From positions 1 to 21,270 of IMG/VR virus record IMGVR_UViG_3300032333_000172: a stretch of 21,270 bases of DNA. One strand, written 5' to 3'. Shown here one piece after another: positions 13,708 through 20,629 of this stretch (position 1 is the first letter of the stretch; each line of letters starts with the position of its first letter). Both the position numbers and the translations under genes were made by a program. Under the pieces are notes generated by a model. The model ran no database searches. It saw only the letters and a program-made list of their open reading frames with translations, and was not told where the DNA came from. The stretch is from a virus.

Positions 13708-14252
13708 TATATTCCCCTAACCTTAATTATTTTCTTAATATATTCATAAAACTCAGCCTCCGTTAACTTTCCCTTCATGGTATTGGCAAAGAACGAACAC
13801 CAAACAACGTTCCCCTGAACGTATCCCCTGTCAGGTATCAATCTGTCCAGAGAGGCACTATTAGGGACTGTCTTTCCGACACGGGCACCCCATACTAGCT
13901 TTTCATTTGTGTAATAGCAGAGCCCACCCTGTTTATCTAACAGATCAAGGAGGTATTTTGTCGTTAGATTGGATTTAACTCCGGTATCTTTGCTTCTCCA
14001 TTGGGATATCCTGGTAGTGATCCAGAAATTAGGTTCAGAGTAATGCTTATCTTTATATGCGTTCTTGATGGCTTTTATCTTTTCCTTATTTTTTTCTACC
14101 CACAATCTCCTTGCGGCTTTTCCTTTGCCACTATCGTAGTGCTTTTTACGAACTTCCCTAGTTTTTTCTGGGTTCTTGGCCTGCCAATCCTTACTCTGTT
14201 GGTTCATACGTTCTTTATTTTTCTGGTAGTATTCTTTGCTATATGTGCTCAT
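13707..14252 (-). CDS. HNH-type endonuclease with basic coiled N-terminus
   Basis: A 181-residue protein. The N-terminal ~70 residues are extremely Lys/Tyr/Asn-rich (KEYYQKNKERMNQQ, KNKEKIKAIKNAYKDKHY), a pattern common in phage HNH proteins. The C-terminal part CYYTNEKLVWG ... SASLDRLIPDRGYVQGNVV ... NTMKGKLTEAEF is the compact HNH fold with the S-x-D-R and GY..GNV signatures. The sequence is clearly AT-rich compared with neighbouring sugar genes. No Shine-Dalgarno site precedes the ATG, but an extended -10 box lies at 14259-14264. The gene sits between the FkbM methyltransferase and the nucleotidyltransferase and ends with TAATG, so it is a likely mobile insertion in the operon. Confidence 0.85.
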   Translation of the reverse strand: MSTYSKEYYQKNKERMNQQSKDWQAKNPEKTREVRKKHYDSGKGKAARRLWVEKNKEKIKAIKNAYKDKHYSEPNFWITTRISQWRSKDTGVKSNLTTKYLLDLLDKQGGLCYYTNEKLVWGARVGKTVPNSASLDRLIPDRGYVQGNVVWCSFFANTMKGKLTEAEFYEYIKKIIKVRGI

Positions 14253-14267
14253 ATAGTCATTATACCA
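14252..14267 (-). promoter_or_regulatory. Extended -10 promoter giving a leaderless HNH transcript
   Basis: The minus strand reads TGGTATAAT (extended -10; TATAAT at 14264-14259), then GACTAT, then the ATG at 14252. Six bases separate the -10 box from the ATG, so transcription should begin at the A of the start codon. No good -35 hexamer is visible, which the extended -10 can compensate for. The geometry is the same as at the plus-strand HNH gene. Confidence 0.45.
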
Positions 14268-14291
14268 CAATGATAAATGGAATAAGAATAT

Positions 14292-14942
14292 TTAGCATAC
14301 CTTCCCCTCGGGAATGTACTCGAACATCTCCCATGTCTTTTCGAGAAATGGTCGGACTACATACTTCACCCCTGTAGTTTCCAGCACTCTACCGAAGTCG
14401 TAGAAATGCTGAATGTCGTTATGCTCGACGAACAAGATCGGTTGGTGTTTCTTGATCGTTTCTACTGCACCAGCCAACACTCGTGCTTCCATATTCTCCG
14501 CGTCAATCTTGATAAGGTCGGGGGCCAGATCAAACGAGTCCAGCGTCGCACACTCTATATCACCGCCATCAGTGCAGTAGCTCGCACCCATATTATGTGG
14601 TTGCTCAACAGACGAGACCGTCCCCTCAGCATTGGAGAGGGCAACCTGGTGCTTCCAGGCATATGGTGCGCTCTTTGAGAGTCTCCGATAGTTCTCAGCG
14701 TTCGGCTCAAAGCAGGCGATGTCTTTGACACCCATTACGTCACGAAAGAATACGGTATGGTTTCCAATGTTCGCCCCAACGTCCACCACGCTCTTCAACT
14801 TGCCAGTGTAGTGCTTAAAAATGTGGTTCAGCAATGGAGTCTCGTAGAACTCACCCCTAGCAAGGTAGTTCGATATGTATTCGGTCGGTTCGTAGCCATA
14901 GACGTGGCACTTCATACCGCCCCATGTGACGGTGTATCTCAT
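14292..14942 (-). CDS. FkbM-family methyltransferase
   Basis: A 216-residue SAM-dependent methyltransferase of the FkbM type. VVDVGANIGNHTVFF (from residue 52) is motif I, CFEPNAENYRRL is motif II, and LIKIDAENMEARVLAGA is the FkbM signature. ILFVEHNDIQHFY near the end matches the motif that follows it. FkbM enzymes O-methylate sugars and other small acceptors, which fits a capping step in glycan synthesis. I chose the ATG at 14942, which overlaps the upstream GT2 stop as ATGA; a GTG two codons earlier is less likely. After it, about 39 bases separate it from the HNH gene. Confidence 0.88.
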   Translation of the reverse strand: MRYTVTWGGMKCHVYGYEPTEYISNYLARGEFYETPLLNHIFKHYTGKLKSVVDVGANIGNHTVFFRDVMGVKDIACFEPNAENYRRLSKSAPYAWKHQVALSNAEGTVSSVEQPHNMGASYCTDGGDIECATLDSFDLAPDLIKIDAENMEARVLAGAVETIKKHQPILFVEHNDIQHFYDFGRVLETTGVKYVVRPFLEKTWEMFEYIPEGKVC

Positions 14943-15484
14943 ACCCACTTCCCCTCGAAGTAGATACGGTTCTCGTCCGACAGTGGCGCATGTCTAGCTG
15001 GCCTATGGATAATCTTCCCTGGCAAACAGGTTATTTCGTAGCCCGCTTTTTTGATTTGCTTGCCATAGTCCGCGTCTTGGTGGCCTGGTTCTTTGTAGAA
15101 CTCGTCGGTTTGTCCGATGGTTGCGTAGGCTCGTCGTGAGAGTACAAGGAACGCAGAGTAGTCAGGATTGCTACTAGGATCAGTACAATAACCACCGCCG
15201 ATGCCACCCCAGCAAATGAGTGTGTCATTCATTTCTCCAATCTTAAACGCGCCGACATCTGATAGTGTGTCAGCCCATCCCGCTGTTACTTCAACGTCAT
15301 CATGCAACAGGGTAATGTAGTCACCTGTTGCCATCCGCATCCCGTAGTTGATCTTCTCGTTCAGTCCACCGTCGTGATCGACAACAATCACCTCGCAATC
15401 AGTTGTGTGTTGGTTGATTGAGTCGAGGCAGCGTTTCAAGCCGTCCGGTCTCCCCCGTGTAGGGATAACGATCGAAAGTCTCAC
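14939..15484 (-). CDS. GT2 glycosyltransferase (GTG start)
   Basis: A compact GT2 enzyme of 181 residues: LSIVIPTRGRPDGLKRCLDS (3-22), VIVVDHDGG (32-40), ATGDYITLLHDDVEVTAGW (52-70, with HDD as the DxD equivalent) and PGHQDADYGKQIKKAGYE near the C-terminus. The GTG at 15484 is preferred. It overlaps the methyltransferase stop as GTGA, follows AGGAAA at suitable distance, and places the fold at residue 1. The longer frame from 15538 adds 18 residues of unrelated sequence. Confidence 0.85.
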   Translation of the reverse strand: MRLSIVIPTRGRPDGLKRCLDSINQHTTDCEVIVVDHDGGLNEKINYGMRMATGDYITLLHDDVEVTAGWADTLSDVGAFKIGEMNDTLICWGGIGGGYCTDPSSNPDYSAFLVLSRRAYATIGQTDEFYKEPGHQDADYGKQIKKAGYEITCLPGKIIHRPARHAPLSDENRIYFEGKWV

Positions 15485-16152
15485 AGTGGTTTCCTGACTC
15501 GAATGTAATGCGTTGTCCCTTTGCGGATCGGATAACACTCGACAATAGAGAAACCAACTTCGTGCATCAGTTGAGCCAGCTCTGACTTACGGTAGAAGTA
15601 GTGGTGCTCGTCGTAGAAGTCATAGCCATTCCAAGGGAGTGGAATATCTCGGTAGTGGATGTACTGTGCATACCGTCCCTCGTTCGGATGGTATGTCCCC
15701 TGTAACTCTTTCATGGGCGTTGTGCAGATCAGCTCACCGCCTGGTTTGAGTGCATCGTAGAGCTTCTGGATCACCGGTACGGGGTTATAGTTCAGATGTT
15801 CGATCACCTCAGTGAAGTAGATACGATCAAAGTTATTGAGAAACAACTCGTCTGTCTCAAGATTGACTTTCCTAAAGCCAATACCCTGCCGAGCAAACTC
15901 GACCTCATTATGTAGCTCTGGCATCGCGTCGATGGCATAGACGTTGTGTCCCTGTGATCGCAAGTATGTGGCGAACGTTCCGTAGGCACAGCCAGCATCG
16001 AGGATGTTCAAATTCTCACCCATCGGCTGGTGCGCTAAGAAACTGTACAAGTCGGCCAGTGTCTCATCGTACACGCCACGATTGTCGTGTTGTTTCAGTC
16101 TGCCGTCTGGATTTGCAGCCTTTGCGAGTGCTTTGTCGATTGAGCAGATCAT
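15481..16152 (-). CDS. Class I SAM-dependent methyltransferase
   Basis: A 223-residue methyltransferase. NILDAGCAYGTFATYL (residues ~49-64) is motif I, YAIDAMPELHNEVEFA the ribose-binding region, and FTEVIEHLNYNPVPVIQKLYDALKPGGELICTTP the motif IV to post-motif segment of the Methyltransf_11/23 type. The VIEHL sequence is characteristic of small-molecule and sugar methyltransferases of this group. The start overlaps the GT4 gene as ATGA and the stop overlaps the GT2 gene as GTGA. A glycan substrate is inferred from the neighbours. Confidence 0.85.
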   Translation of the reverse strand: MICSIDKALAKAANPDGRLKQHDNRGVYDETLADLYSFLAHQPMGENLNILDAGCAYGTFATYLRSQGHNVYAIDAMPELHNEVEFARQGIGFRKVNLETDELFLNNFDRIYFTEVIEHLNYNPVPVIQKLYDALKPGGELICTTPMKELQGTYHPNEGRYAQYIHYRDIPLPWNGYDFYDEHHYFYRKSELAQLMHEVGFSIVECYPIRKGTTHYIRVRKPL

Positions 16153-17237
16153 TGGAGTGCTCCCTCGAATTCAACTAGCCATTCTTTGGCGATTGTAGAC
16201 CAGTTTGAATACTCGCGTGACTCATTCATCATCTTCTGTCGCATAGGCTCCTTAGACTCGCTTGTAGCGCGTAATAGGGCTATACAGCCGTTTGTCCACT
16301 GTTCCATGGACTCTTCTGGCAGTGCAACGCCCCCTTGGATGCTGTTGTAGTACCCTCGGTCGGTCTTAAAGCCATATTTCACGGTCTCAGCAACAGCGGC
16401 AGTCGGTATGACACATGGGATAGCTCCAGCGATCTGCGCCTTGATAGCCGTGATACAGCTAATCTCTGGCCACCACGTCGGATACGCCCAAACATCTGCT
16501 TCCAGCATCTCTTTAGCGACCTCTTTGTGTGAGATTCTGCCTAAGTGCGTGATACCTTCCTGCTGCATTGCCTGTTCGAGGTCTTCTTTGACGTTCTTGA
16601 ACGCTGCCATACTCTCCTCGCCTTGTTTCTTGGCGATGGACTCCCAGGTGTTCCAGCCGTAGGCAATGTGAAGTGTTGCATCTGGGACTGCCAGCTTGAT
16701 CTTCGGCCAATTCTCTAGCAGTTCCTTCAATCCTCGGTCGTAGCTTGAGCCGTAGAACAGTCGATGTGGTACTCGGTCTACTTTCTGGTTGAATTGGTCA
16801 ATGTTCACACCGTTTCTGGTGAGGTAGATGAACTTATTCTCTAGGGTTCCATACAGCCGACGGTGCCACTTCGATAACACCATGGCTTTTGAGGCTCCAA
16901 GGTTCAGCGAGTTGATGACTTCCTCCTCTGGGGTCGTGTCATGCAACCACTGGTAGCCCTTCTTGTAGTTCTTGCCCATCTTCCACGGCATGAGTGAGCG
17001 CCACCCGATGAAAATTTCTGTTGCCTCGCCTGTATAGTCCAAGAAGTCTACATACTTCACACCGTCGTATGTTCCAGCGTCATCTTCACACCGGTTGAAT
17101 ACCGTCGTCTCATGTCCGAGCTTGGCAAACTCACGGGCAATATTGATAACTGCCTCTTCGGATCCTCCAATACCTGTTGCTTCGTTCTTGGGCGACCATG
17201 CTTCATGTGAGTCACCACAGAAAATAGTTATCTTCAT
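16149..17237 (-). CDS. GT4 (GT-B fold) glycosyltransferase
   Basis: A 362-residue GT-B enzyme. The N-terminal domain starts MKITIFCGDSHEAW and carries GGSEEAVINIAREFAKLGHETTVF, the usual acceptor-side opening. The linker (NKFIYLTRNGVNIDQF) leads to the C-terminal donor domain, in which HLGRISHKEVAKEMLEADVWAYPTWW followed by EISCITAIKAQIAGAIPCV matches the GT4 sugar-nucleotide pocket. I prefer the ATG at 17237 over the one six codons upstream because it gives the same ATGA overlap as its neighbours and begins with the first beta-strand. It is the only clear GT-B enzyme in the cassette. Confidence 0.88.
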   Translation of the reverse strand: MKITIFCGDSHEAWSPKNEATGIGGSEEAVINIAREFAKLGHETTVFNRCEDDAGTYDGVKYVDFLDYTGEATEIFIGWRSLMPWKMGKNYKKGYQWLHDTTPEEEVINSLNLGASKAMVLSKWHRRLYGTLENKFIYLTRNGVNIDQFNQKVDRVPHRLFYGSSYDRGLKELLENWPKIKLAVPDATLHIAYGWNTWESIAKKQGEESMAAFKNVKEDLEQAMQQEGITHLGRISHKEVAKEMLEADVWAYPTWWPEISCITAIKAQIAGAIPCVIPTAAVAETVKYGFKTDRGYYNSIQGGVALPEESMEQWTNGCIALLRATSESKEPMRQKMMNESREYSNWSTIAKEWLVEFEGALQ

Positions 17238-17686
17238 TGCAGCTCCTCTTGCCAACCTGCTACCTTAGCTCTACCTAGCGCCATATCTGATAACATCTGT
17301 GCCTCCTTGAAATGATCCATATATGCATGGTTGGCTATCTGATGAGTAATTCTTTCCAAAAACACCGACTTAATAACACCCTTAGAATGTCTGCATGATA
17401 AGTCGCTAATAAGATGGAAAGCTTTTATAAGATCGCTGAATGTCTCGCGCGTGCCACGGTACTCCATGTCTTCTGTGTAACCTTGTTCATCTACATAATT
17501 GAAGCCGCATTCCAGTACTAATTCTTTGACTTCATCTATAAATTCACCAGAGACTCTAAGTGTAATGCCCTGTTCGTCCCTGAAATAATGCCACGAGCGA
17601 TCATCTATAAGAATTTCCCTATATAACTTATCTAATATGTCCTCTTGTCTTCTGGGAGTTTTAGCATCAATTCTAATGTGTCTCAT
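17234..17686 (-). CDS. Unknown AT-rich gene inside the sugar cassette
   Basis: A 150-residue protein starting MRHIRIDAKTPRRQEDILDKL. It contains SWHYFRDEQGITLRVSG near residues 32-48, EYRGTRETFSDLIKAFHLISDL in the middle and a helical C-terminal half. I do not recognise a family. The pattern of W.YFR....ITLR then a tyrosine-rich middle faintly resembles lanthipeptide-dehydratase C-terminal domains, but not convincingly. The codons are more AT-rich than those of the flanking glycosyltransferases. It is stitched in by ATGA overlaps on both sides, so it should be expressed with them. Confidence 0.7.
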   Translation of the reverse strand: MRHIRIDAKTPRRQEDILDKLYREILIDDRSWHYFRDEQGITLRVSGEFIDEVKELVLECGFNYVDEQGYTEDMEYRGTRETFSDLIKAFHLISDLSCRHSKGVIKSVFLERITHQIANHAYMDHFKEAQMLSDMALGRAKVAGWQEELQ

Positions 17687-18375
17687 TTGATTGGCCTCTC
17701 GATCTTGTCAGCAATGTGGATGTCGTGCTGCTTAATATACTTCCCGTCTTCAACGATACCAACGTGGCGCATGATCTTGGCGTGTCCGGCAACCACTCCC
17801 TCAACCTGTGTGACTGTGAACCCTTGCGCGATGCAGTCTTGGTAGAACTCGAAGTCTTCACCACCGAAACCGTCAGCCTTGCCGTACAGTACTTTCTTAC
17901 CGTTCCTGAGTCGGTCAAAGGCTTGCCCACCGCGTCGGAAGTATGGTCGGGATAGTTTCTCGAAGACCGATACCTCAACGAGCGTGCAGCCTAAGCCAGC
18001 CCACATGATCGGCTTACCTGCCGTGTCATCGCCTGGCATCCAGTTGTCGTAGGCGACGTTCCCCGTGTTCTTTCCTTCACCGGATGTGTAGTGGCTTGGG
18101 TAGTCAATCAAGGTAATTGGCTCTTGTTTATCTAACATAGCCTGTACGCCACCCACTGGGATGATTACGTCGTCATCTACCATGAGCAGGTGCGTGAAAG
18201 GTACACCTGAGTCGAGGGCTTGCTCTACTAACTGATTCCGACAATCTGGAATTGGTAGGTCTGTGGTGTAGAACTTGGCGTGTTGAATCCGTGCCAACTC
18301 TCGGTCAAGTGCGGCGATGGTCTTCGTAAACAACGTGCCTCTCGTTGGGATAAGGACAGCAAGTAAGGGCGTCAT
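17683..18375 (-). CDS. GT-A glycosyltransferase, first of the cassette
   Basis: A 230-residue protein with a GT2-like opening MTPLLAVLIPTRGTLFTKTI, then THLLMVDDDVIIPVGGV (residues ~61-77), where VDDDV is the DxD motif. GFGGEDFEFYQDCIAQGF supplies the late acidic motif, and GHAKIMRHVGIVEDGKY follows near the end. I set the start at 18375 because the fold begins there and it overlaps the upstream stop as ATGA. The frame continues 42 codons further upstream into the 80-residue gene in another register, with no meaningful sequence. Confidence 0.82.
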   Translation of the reverse strand: MTPLLAVLIPTRGTLFTKTIAALDRELARIQHAKFYTTDLPIPDCRNQLVEQALDSGVPFTHLLMVDDDVIIPVGGVQAMLDKQEPITLIDYPSHYTSGEGKNTGNVAYDNWMPGDDTAGKPIMWAGLGCTLVEVSVFEKLSRPYFRRGGQAFDRLRNGKKVLYGKADGFGGEDFEFYQDCIAQGFTVTQVEGVVAGHAKIMRHVGIVEDGKYIKQHDIHIADKIERPIK

Positions 18376-18614
18376 GCGTACCTCGTCCAGTGATTCAATT
18401 CGTTTACATCTACAATATACTCTCGTTTCGTCTGCTCGTCTCGGATACGCACCATCCCATCCTGCTGTTCCTGATTCTCTACCTTGTACATGTGGCTCCA
18501 TTTCACTCGCAGCCAGGTCGGCCCTTGACCGTAATTCCTCACATTCGCCCAGCCACGTTGAAACGAACCTTTATCTTGGTTCTTTACCCATTCGGGCGTA
18601 CTCCATGTTCTCAT
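18372..18614 (-). CDS. Hypothetical 80-residue protein
   Basis: An 80-residue protein that opens MRTWSTPEWVKNQDKG and ends VDVNELNHWTRYA. It is rich in Trp, Arg, Lys and Gln and contains WLRVKWSHMYKVEN and MVRIRDEQTKREYIVDV, which look like beta-strands. A good Shine-Dalgarno site (AAGGAGA) lies 7 bases before the ATG. It is the first gene after the capsid protein and its stop overlaps the first glycosyltransferase start. I do not recognise a family; it could be either a minor capsid-associated protein or part of the sugar operon. Confidence 0.7.
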   Translation of the reverse strand: MRTWSTPEWVKNQDKGSFQRGWANVRNYGQGPTWLRVKWSHMYKVENQEQQDGMVRIRDEQTKREYIVDVNELNHWTRYA

Positions 18615-18641
18615 GCGCTGTTCTCCTTTTCTCTACTCGCC

Positions 18642-18657
18642 GAGGGACGGATCCCCC
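18642..18657 (-). other. Hairpin in the gap after the capsid gene
   Basis: On the minus strand GGGGGA and TCCCTC can pair (one G-U) around the tetraloop TCCG. It lies 28 bases after the capsid stop and upstream of the 80-residue gene. There is no T-tract, so it is more likely a transcript-stability or attenuation element than a Rho-independent terminator. It is short and may be chance. Confidence 0.3.
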
Positions 18658-18684
18658 AGGCCAGTAGACAACCGGCTATACGCT

Positions 18685-19563
18685 CTATTGTGCGTACGAG
18701 AAGGCAACACCGTGGTTGTCACGGTATTCTTTGACGCCGTACAGCATCTGACCGATGAGTTCATCAGCGAGCTGTGGCGCATTTCGCCAGTGTTCCATTT
18801 TCTTGTCGACTTGCTCGGCATGAATGAACGCTTCTTTGTGCACCATAAGTGCGCGTGAGAGTGTTCCTGCAACAACCGAGGTGGTCTGCAAGTTGGTCGT
18901 GACGTATACAGGAATACCGTATACCGAACCGAACAAGCCATTGGCACCGATACCATTGGTAACACGGTTTGCACCGTCTTGAGCAATGGAGTCGTAGCGT
19001 GTGAACTTGTCGATCAATCGCAGATCTTCGATGCCATAAGGATCAATGATAAACGAGCGATCTTGCTGTGGCGCATCTGCCAAGTCGAGGAATCGGATTG
19101 CCCGAACCAAGTCTGTGTCAGTGATACCCGAACCAGTACCAGCGGTTGCACCAACAGTCTGTGACAGACCTGAGTACAAGGCTAGAAGGCTAGAGTCGAG
19201 TGCTTTTGCTAAGCCAAAGCCAATTTTTTGGGTGTACAGGCTCATCATATCGTATGAGCTTTGTACGCGAGCAATGTCTTCCAATGTGACGCGGATACCC
19301 TTGTGGGTGTCGACGACGAGGCTGATATCAGTCTCAGTCGTTGCGGTTGATGGGAGCTCAGTGTTCGCTGTTTTTGTCGTTGCGCTCATGTTTGAAAGCA
19401 ACGGGATGTGCAAGGTGTCGCCCTTGCTCTTGATGTCGCCATATCCTGAAACGTCGAAGAAACGATTAGCAGCAACCAGGTTATTCTGGGTTGCTTTTTG
19501 TACTAGATCGCTCCACAACTCTGGGATGTAGACGGCAACTGTGCCAATGCCAGTATTTGCCAT
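18685..19563 (-). CDS. Major capsid protein (HK97-type fold)
   Basis: A 292-residue coat protein. After a short N-arm (MANTGIGTVAVYIPELWSD) come GDTLHIPLL, ATTETDISLVVDTHKGIRVTLEDIA and the alpha-helical spine helix region YDMMSLYTQKIGFGLAKALD. RSFIIDPYGIEDLRLIDKFTR and SVYGIPVYVTTNL follow, both of the form seen in the P-domain and A-domain of HK97-type capsids of the P22/T7-like group. The C-terminus holds GQMLYGVKEYRDNHGVAFSYAQ. It directly follows the scaffold gene, with an AAGGAT ribosome-binding site. No protease or delta domain is visible, consistent with a separate scaffold. Confidence 0.9.
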   Translation of the reverse strand: MANTGIGTVAVYIPELWSDLVQKATQNNLVAANRFFDVSGYGDIKSKGDTLHIPLLSNMSATTKTANTELPSTATTETDISLVVDTHKGIRVTLEDIARVQSSYDMMSLYTQKIGFGLAKALDSSLLALYSGLSQTVGATAGTGSGITDTDLVRAIRFLDLADAPQQDRSFIIDPYGIEDLRLIDKFTRYDSIAQDGANRVTNGIGANGLFGSVYGIPVYVTTNLQTTSVVAGTLSRALMVHKEAFIHAEQVDKKMEHWRNAPQLADELIGQMLYGVKEYRDNHGVAFSYAQ

Positions 19564-19580
19564 AATTTATCCTTGTAAGC

Positions 19581-20300
19581 TCAAGCGTTTGCCAGCTCTT
19601 CTTGCAGTCGTGTCCAGTTGGCTTTCGTCTCTTGTTCAGAGAGGCTGCCAGCGCGGAACTTCTTCAAGATGTCTGACTCACCGCCTGAGTCTTTCTTCGG
19701 CACTGGTGATCCAGGCCGAGATGCTATTTTTGAATCGATAGACTTGTATGCTTCGTCCCTACCAGCTGCCCGTGCGGCGTCTACTGCCTGTGGTGTGCTG
19801 CGCCCCTTCGCAATGAAGTAGGCTGTAGTCAATGGGTCTTTCAGTCGTCCTAGTTCGTCCTTCTGTTCCGTCAGTACCTTAGTTGCTTCTCCCACGTACT
19901 GGTCAAAGTCTGGGTACTGTCGGCGCATCTGTTCGATCTGGGTTGCGGATCGCTGCTCTTGTACGAACTGCGAGATACCCGACAACCGCTGGTCAACTGC
20001 TTTTCCCATGAGATCAACGAGTTTCTGTTCGGCTGCTGGATCAAGTCCAGTCTCTCCGCTCATTTCCTGTTGACCGTACGATGGTTGTTGCGCTGTTGCT
20101 TGGCTGTAGGCTTCCTTAAACTGTTTCAGTTGGTCATTGACCTCTTTGAAACGGTCATACGGTACGCTTCGGCCATCTCCTGCTTCCTCTGGCTGAGTGT
20201 TAGCGTCTTCACTGACGGGAGCCGATTCCACTGGCTGACTTGTTTCGGTTGGCGAGTCCGATGCGGTGGTCTCCGCTGCTACGCCTTGGTCTTCTTCCAT
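19581..20300 (-). CDS. Capsid scaffolding protein
   Basis: A 239-residue protein. The first ~50 residues are acidic and low-complexity (TETTSP/ASD/EDA-rich). Then comes VPYDRFKEVNDQLKQFKEAY and a Gln-rich segment, a long helical middle (LVDLMGKAVDQRLSGISQFVQEQ, RRQYPDFDQYVGEATKVL), and a charged C-terminus (KKFRAGSLSEQETKANWTRLQEELANA). This acidic-start, coiled-helix, basic-patch-end layout and the place between portal and coat genes are those of phage scaffolds, which template procapsid assembly and leave. The ATG follows TAGGAGA at normal spacing. Confidence 0.82.
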   Translation of the reverse strand: MEEDQGVAAETTASDSPTETSQPVESAPVSEDANTQPEEAGDGRSVPYDRFKEVNDQLKQFKEAYSQATAQQPSYGQQEMSGETGLDPAAEQKLVDLMGKAVDQRLSGISQFVQEQRSATQIEQMRRQYPDFDQYVGEATKVLTEQKDELGRLKDPLTTAYFIAKGRSTPQAVDAARAAGRDEAYKSIDSKIASRPGSPVPKKDSGGESDILKKFRAGSLSEQETKANWTRLQEELANA

Positions 20301-20348
20301 ACAGTTCTCCTACACTTGGTATCGCGGTTGTGTCCGCGTGGATAACTA

Positions 20349-20365
20349 GGTGACGGGATGTCACC
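20349..20365 (-). other. Perfect hairpin GGTGAC/GTCACC in the scaffold leader
   Basis: On both strands GGTGAC and GTCACC form a perfect 6-bp stem around a five-base loop (ATCCC on the minus strand), with the potential to extend by GGG. It lies midway in the 128-base gap before the scaffold gene. It may be part of a leader structure or an operator; no T-tract follows. Confidence 0.4.
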
Positions 20366-20385
20366 CGAGTCGAGGCTGGTAAGGA

Positions 20386-20430
20386 AACAGCGCGTAACCT
20401 TATACTCCAGCCCCTACTCGGGGCGCTGTT
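20386..20430 (-). other. Nested hairpins directly after the 66-residue gene
   Basis: The minus-strand transcript carries AACAGCGC at 20430-20423 and its exact complement GCGCTGTT at 20393-20386. Between and overlapping them, GCCCC GAGTA GGGGC forms a perfect 5-bp hairpin (20424-20410). The outer arm begins at the stop codon of the 66-residue gene. No run of T follows either arm, so a simple intrinsic terminator is unlikely; an attenuator or RNA-processing site before the scaffold and coat genes is possible. Confidence 0.4.
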
Positions 20431-20629
20431 ATATCCCGACTTCTTGTAAAACTTCTTTGTGGTATTGGATCTTGCCTTGCAGGTTCGTGATCTTTACGGG
20501 ATCAGTCTCGTACACGAGCTGCTTTGTGAGCTCCTGGACGCGGTGATCCCACCTACGCCGTAACTCCACACCAACTGGATGCTTACCAAAGAACTGAGCC
20601 GCGCCGTTGTTCAGTTCTTGCTCGGTCAT
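20429..20629 (-). CDS. Small 66-residue protein between portal and scaffold
   Basis: A 66-residue protein starting MTEQELNNGAAQFFGKHPVG and including LRRRWDHRVQELTKQLVYE and a helical C-terminal half (KITNLQGKIQYHKEVLQEV). Short helical proteins of this kind are frequent between portal and scaffold genes in short-tailed phages, where the function is usually not known. It overlaps the portal stop as ATGA. It is probably a virion or assembly component; this is inferred from position. Confidence 0.7.
   Translation of the reverse strand: MTEQELNNGAAQFFGKHPVGVELRRRWDHRVQELTKQLVYETDPVKITNLQGKIQYHKEVLQEVGI

Noticed and set aside
17234-17686. Lanthipeptide-dehydratase C-terminal-like domain
   Set aside because: Only a faint W.YFR....ITLR resemblance; no partner peptide, cyclase or full-length dehydratase is present.
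7636-18375. Host O-antigen or capsule operon
   Set aside because: No flippase, polymerase, membrane-bound initiating transferase or chain-length regulator is present, and virion genes flank and interrupt the run.
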